A DNA stretch of 64,000 bases from Nymphaea colorata (Eukaryota; Streptophyta; Magnoliopsida; Nymphaeales; Nymphaeaceae). The DNA is taken from assembly GCF_008831285.2 (NCBI RefSeq), contig NC_045141.1:2234001-2298000 (forward strand), in the 5' to 3' direction. The notes under the pieces are model-generated. The model did no database searches, had not been told where the DNA came from, and saw nothing but the letters and a program-made list of their open reading frames with translations. The translations under genes and the position numbers were made by a program. Shown here one piece after another: positions 60,258-64,000 of the stretch (positions within the stretch are counted from its first letter, which is position 1; every line of letters starts with the position of its first letter).

Positions 60258-61234
60258 TGTCACACCCCGACCTTTTAACCCACAAACCCCTTTTTTTTTT
60301 TTTTTTTGAAACATAAAGCATCGAGGAGTGACTACCCAACAATTCAAAAAGACGATGAGCCAAGCAATTCAAAACAATGAGGCGAACTTTCATTTATATA
60401 ACCATTTTGTTTCATGAAGCAACCTCAAGTCACATCCCAATACGCATATATTCATTACTTTGAGCTTGATTAGGTATTGCTCCCCCCAAAACAAGCGTCC
60501 AAACTGCTACAACCCTTCTAGCAACCACTTAACACGTCCTATCAAGTGCCAATGCTCGAGATTGCTTGCTGCCGCTGCTCACTACACGCCCTACTAGCTG
60601 GTGAGAGGGGAAAAACGTCTCTAAACTGCAATCCAACCCCAAAACGCCATGGAAAGAGTCAACACACGTCCAATAAGGTTCAACACAAAATCTGTTGCTA
60701 GGAGAGACCCATGGTAGTAGTGGGAAAAGCTGAAATGAACAAGAGAAAAGGGACGCTGACAGAGAGGAGAGACAGAGAGAGGAGGGGTTCGGTCAAGGGG
60801 GAAAACGGCAGTGGGGTGAGAAAAGAGAGAAAGAGCAGGTGGGGCAGTGCGGGTGAGTGAGAAGAGGGATCGGGTGGGAGAGAGCTAGCAGAAAGGGCAA
60901 AGAGGGTGGCGAGGGGGAGGAAGAGAGGACGTGCGGCAGAGAGGGCAGGAGCAAGAGAGAGGTAGAGAGGGGTAAATCGCACAAAAGAGAGGGAGAGTGT
61001 TTACCCAAGGCGTCACCGCCGCCGCCACCTCCGTCGCCGTCGCCGTTCCAGCCACCACCACACCGACCGCCACTCTCCTCCCTCTGCGCTGCCATGGGAG
61101 ACCACCAGGAGACGACGAAGAAGGAAGGGAAAGGCGAGGGAGAAGGGCCTCGCGTCGGGCCCTTACGCGAGTGGGGGTCGGGTCCAGGTCTGGACCCTAA
61201 CTCGACCCGACCCGCCGAACCAACGAGCGTTACA
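60258..61234 (+). repeat. Solo LTR, Ty3/gypsy type, with 5-bp target duplication
   Basis: The segment starts TGTCACACCCCGACCTTTTA and ends GCGTTACA, a TG...CA pair, with TTTTT on both sides (60,253-60,257 and 61,235-61,239). No coding DNA lies next to it, so it is a solo LTR left by recombination between two LTRs. The duplication is low-complexity and so weaker proof than usual. It shares its block order with the R2 sequence at 12,748-13,510 on the opposite strand. Long open frames at 60.7-61.25 kb on both strands are GA/CT and GCC low-complexity text and not genes. Confidence 0.75.
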
Positions 61235-64000
61235 TTTTTAGTCTCCTAATTTGACTGCGAATCTCATCACCATTGGACATCCATTTTCTTCTGGTTCAAA
61301 ACATGAGCGCGACTAAGTCATGTACTTTCTACATGTAGTATTAGTTCTGAATTCTGATATAATGTCTTAGAAACACTCACACAAGAACATAGTATGGTTC
61401 AGGAACTTCTGTGGCTAAAACTATAAGTCAGTAACTATTTCTGATGCTAAGAAGCTTTATGTTACAATTCTTTCTCAAGAAAATTTTGTCTTTGAAATTT
61501 CTTAAGTCTGTGAAAATAGTTGGGGATAGTGTTTTTGCATAACGGCTTTCAATTCCTAAGTTTTGTCAGTAGCTCTGTGGTGCTTCCATTCCACCTTTAC
61601 TATCTACCAGTCCAATTTTTTTGATTTGTAATCCATAGCCATCATAAAGGATAGCTGCAGAGTGCAGCCTAGTTGAAACCAGAATTTCTATGGTCAAAAA
61701 TCTAAAATTTTACATTTAATCAAAGAAACTGCGATAAGCTTCATTGTACTGGATATGTTAGCAAAATTTCTGCTCCAGGTAATTACGGCACACATGAAGA
61801 AGGATTCAAAAAGTTTCGTTCCTGATGGACACTTTCTCTCCCCTTGTTTTTCCTCTCTACCCTCCCTTTCTCTCTCTTTTCTCTCTTTCTCCCTTCCTTT
61901 TCTCTCTCTTATCCTCCAAGTTACCTCCTAAATTGGGATGTTAGATCTATTTATGACCAAAATAATATATTTTATTCTGAAACTTTTTATTATATTATAT
62001 TTTAATGCATTCTATCTTGAATAGGTTTAGTAAAATAATAAAATATTTTGAGGTTATATCTACTGAGTTACATTTGAATTGTTAATTTCAATTCTGGTTT
62101 AGTTTAGTGCCTATTTTCTAGCTTAAGGGCTACAATCCATATCCACATATTATTCTGGAACTCTCTTTAGATTCGGTTCTTGATCTAGGTTCCTGTATCA
62201 AATCCAAGTCTGTGATCCAAGTGTGAGCATTTATATGAATTATATTAATTTAAAGTACTTTCATTTTCTCATTATGCACCAGATGCCAATCTCTACATAA
62301 GGGCATGAACTATGCAAAATACTAAGCTAAGAAAGCTGGTGTAAACGAAATCCAAATCAGTGTTAATACGAAGCCAAAAAGAATATTTTTTTTGTGAATA
62401 CTACTTATAACATATGGTTTGATGTGTGTTTGCATTCTTTCATGTCTGCTTAATGTTTGTCTTCTATGCCACAGGTCAAACAAAACTGTCTTTGGTGAAT
62501 TGATCAACAGTTCTCCAGGAACATACTACTTTTCACGAAATTGAGTTCCAATTAAAATTGTGCTCACGATGAATAAACCTATGTTAGAATTATTGTTTTA
62601 AAATAAAGTTCATGTTTTCTTGGCTGAACTGACTTGAAATGTTAGTCTTACATTAGTTTTGTGAGGGAAATTTTCTTCCCAAAGTACTACAAAAGGAGGT
62701 ATGTGCTCCCTTTCCTTGCCACATAGTACAAAAAGTTTGGCAAAATTCCAAACAAGCACTTAGTTGGCTAGACTCAAAGTAGATTAAATATTTTTAGAGT
62801 TTAATTAGGGTCTTGGATTTGAGCTAAACACTGAGACGGGTACCAAACTAGGCTCAAAATGGACTAGTGGGGGTCGTGTGGAGCAAGCTCAGGTCCAAGT
62901 CTTATGCAGCTCATGTAATTTTTTTTTCATCTTGTTTTTTCTTTTTTCCATTTCAGTTTAGTTCTTTTATTTTTCTTGAAAGCATGCTTCAGTTTCCTTT
63001 TTTATTTATGCATGCTTAGGTTAGCATATTTCTGCTTTAACTCCTAGGTTTGTTTTATTTTCTTAAGCATGTTTTAGTTTAGTTTATTTCCTTTAAGCTT
63101 ATTTAGGATAGTTTATTTGCATTAAACATGCCTTAGTTTAGTATTGCCCTGATTTTGTTAGAATTTAAATTTTTGTTTCTAGGGTAGGCATGAGGTCAAG
63201 TGTGCCTCACTATCCCTATCCATTTTAATTTCTAAGCACTTCCTTCTAATTCTTACTTCATGACTTCAATTACACAATGTGCAAATAGATTTGCTTTCAT
63301 ATGTTACTTAGAATTAAGCATGCATTATGCAAATTCTTTTTCTTTGCACATTAAATTATAAGCTACATACATGTGAACAGCTTGCTTAGAACCTAATTAG
63401 GATAGAGCAGTAACATGCCCTGAGGCAGTAGTCCCTGGTGTGTGAAAATCTAAACCTGGCTTAGGCTCAATGCAGTCACAGTTTTAGAAACATAGATTCT
63501 AAAATTTTTCAAAGACTCTTTCCAAATGATTTTTTTTAAAGCTCTAGGTCATGTAGGCTCAAATTCCAACCCCAGGTCAACCTAATATCAATCCTCTATG
63601 ACCTAATCTAAACTTATCTTAGAGCCTGCAATCGAAGCCCATCACCTTAGAATTAGGTTGTGGTTTTCCTCTATAACGTACTTTAATATGACTAAGTTTT
63701 GAAGCTTTCAACATGAACCTATTAAGTTTCACCTATGTCTCAGTCAGGTTCAATCACAACATGACTACCTGACCGACCCACATTAGACCCACTGGGAATT
63801 TGAATCTTGAATATTGGATCGTGGATATTGGATAAGTGGTTTTGGATTTTAACCCAACTTGGGATCAAATAGAACAAATGTTTGAAGTCTGAGGTTTGGA
63901 TCTAAGGTACTTGGATTTAGATCATGCATGAGATTTATGGTCATTGGATCTCTTTCTTAAAATTAAAGTCAAATTTGAATCTTAGGTTCCAAATTTAGGA
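61235..64000. other. Intergenic region to the window end
   Basis: No protein gene was recognised. A CT-rich tract is at 61,838-61,915. From about 62,950 to 63,150 the words AAGCATG and TTAGTTTAG recur. From about 63,780 the text becomes TTGGATCT-rich like the window start. This may again be old gypsy LTR sequence. Confidence 0.4.

Noticed and set aside
60698-61249. Long ORFs on both strands, up to 130 codons
   Set aside because: These lie inside the solo LTR and consist of GA/CT and GCC low-complexity text. Frames overlap on both strands.
1-64000. CRISPR arrays, operons, bacterial or plasmid features
   Set aside because: Spliced genes, plant retrotransposons and long non-coding DNA show this is a plant nuclear sequence. 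No regularly spaced identical repeats with unique spacers occur.
1-64000. tRNA, rRNA and other structured RNA genes
   Set aside because: No cloverleaf-compatible A and B box pair or rRNA core sequence was recognised by eye. A covariance-model scan would be needed to exclude them fully.

Overview
This is a stretch of flowering-plant nuclear genome. The evidence is an intron-containing chloroplast enzyme gene with a transit peptide, plant-type Ty1/copia and Ty3/gypsy retrotransposons, a plant hAT transposase remnant, and long AT-rich intergenic DNA with CT/GA and TA microsatellites. I cannot name the species. The one gene that looks intact is CHLP, encoding geranylgeranyl diphosphate reductase, on the + strand at 17,662-20,168 in two exons. 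Its coding exons are clearly richer in G and C than the DNA around them. Almost everything else is decayed mobile DNA or broken gene fragments.

Layout: 1-1.2 kb, intergenic. 1,239-5,301, a complete-ended but dead Ty1/copia element with two 302-bp LTRs, a perfect 5-bp target duplication and unusual TA...TA ends. 5.6-10.9 kb, two related decayed Ty3/gypsy gag-protease stretches on the minus strand. 11.6-15.5 kb, dispersed repeats, a CT microsatellite and an LTR-like sequence related to one at 60-61 kb. 17.6-20.2 kb, CHLP. 22.5-22.9 kb, a fold-back sequence full of short direct repeats. 26.37-28.64 kb, nested Tourist/PIF-Harbinger-like elements. 28.8-31.3 kb, an LRR receptor-kinase fragment followed by an intron-retaining transportin-1 pseudogene. 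36.5-38.1 kb, a hAT (RICESLEEPER-like) transposase pseudogene. 39.8-40.3 kb, degenerate repeats of about 176 bp. 41.6-47.5 kb, a dead Ty3/gypsy chromovirus with YLDN in place of YLDD. 50.2-51.6 kb, a degenerate array of about 48-bp units that reads as a decayed 16-residue peptide repeat. 54.6-55.3 kb, a clathrin heavy chain pseudogene on the minus strand. 56.5-60.05 kb, minus-strand LTR-like sequence. 60,258-61,234, a solo LTR with a 5-bp target duplication.

The parts do not form a pathway. CHLP makes the phytyl chain for chlorophyll, tocopherol and phylloquinone, and it sits alone in a repeat-rich region that has also collected pieces of three or more housekeeping or receptor genes. I found no convincing new multigene system. 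The most unusual signal is the 48-bp array at 50.2-51.6 kb, whose units vary mainly at synonymous positions in one frame. Next come the intron-retaining transportin and clathrin fragments and the TA...TA-ended copia element. All repeat, splice-site and family calls were made by reading the sequence and were not checked by alignment software or database search.
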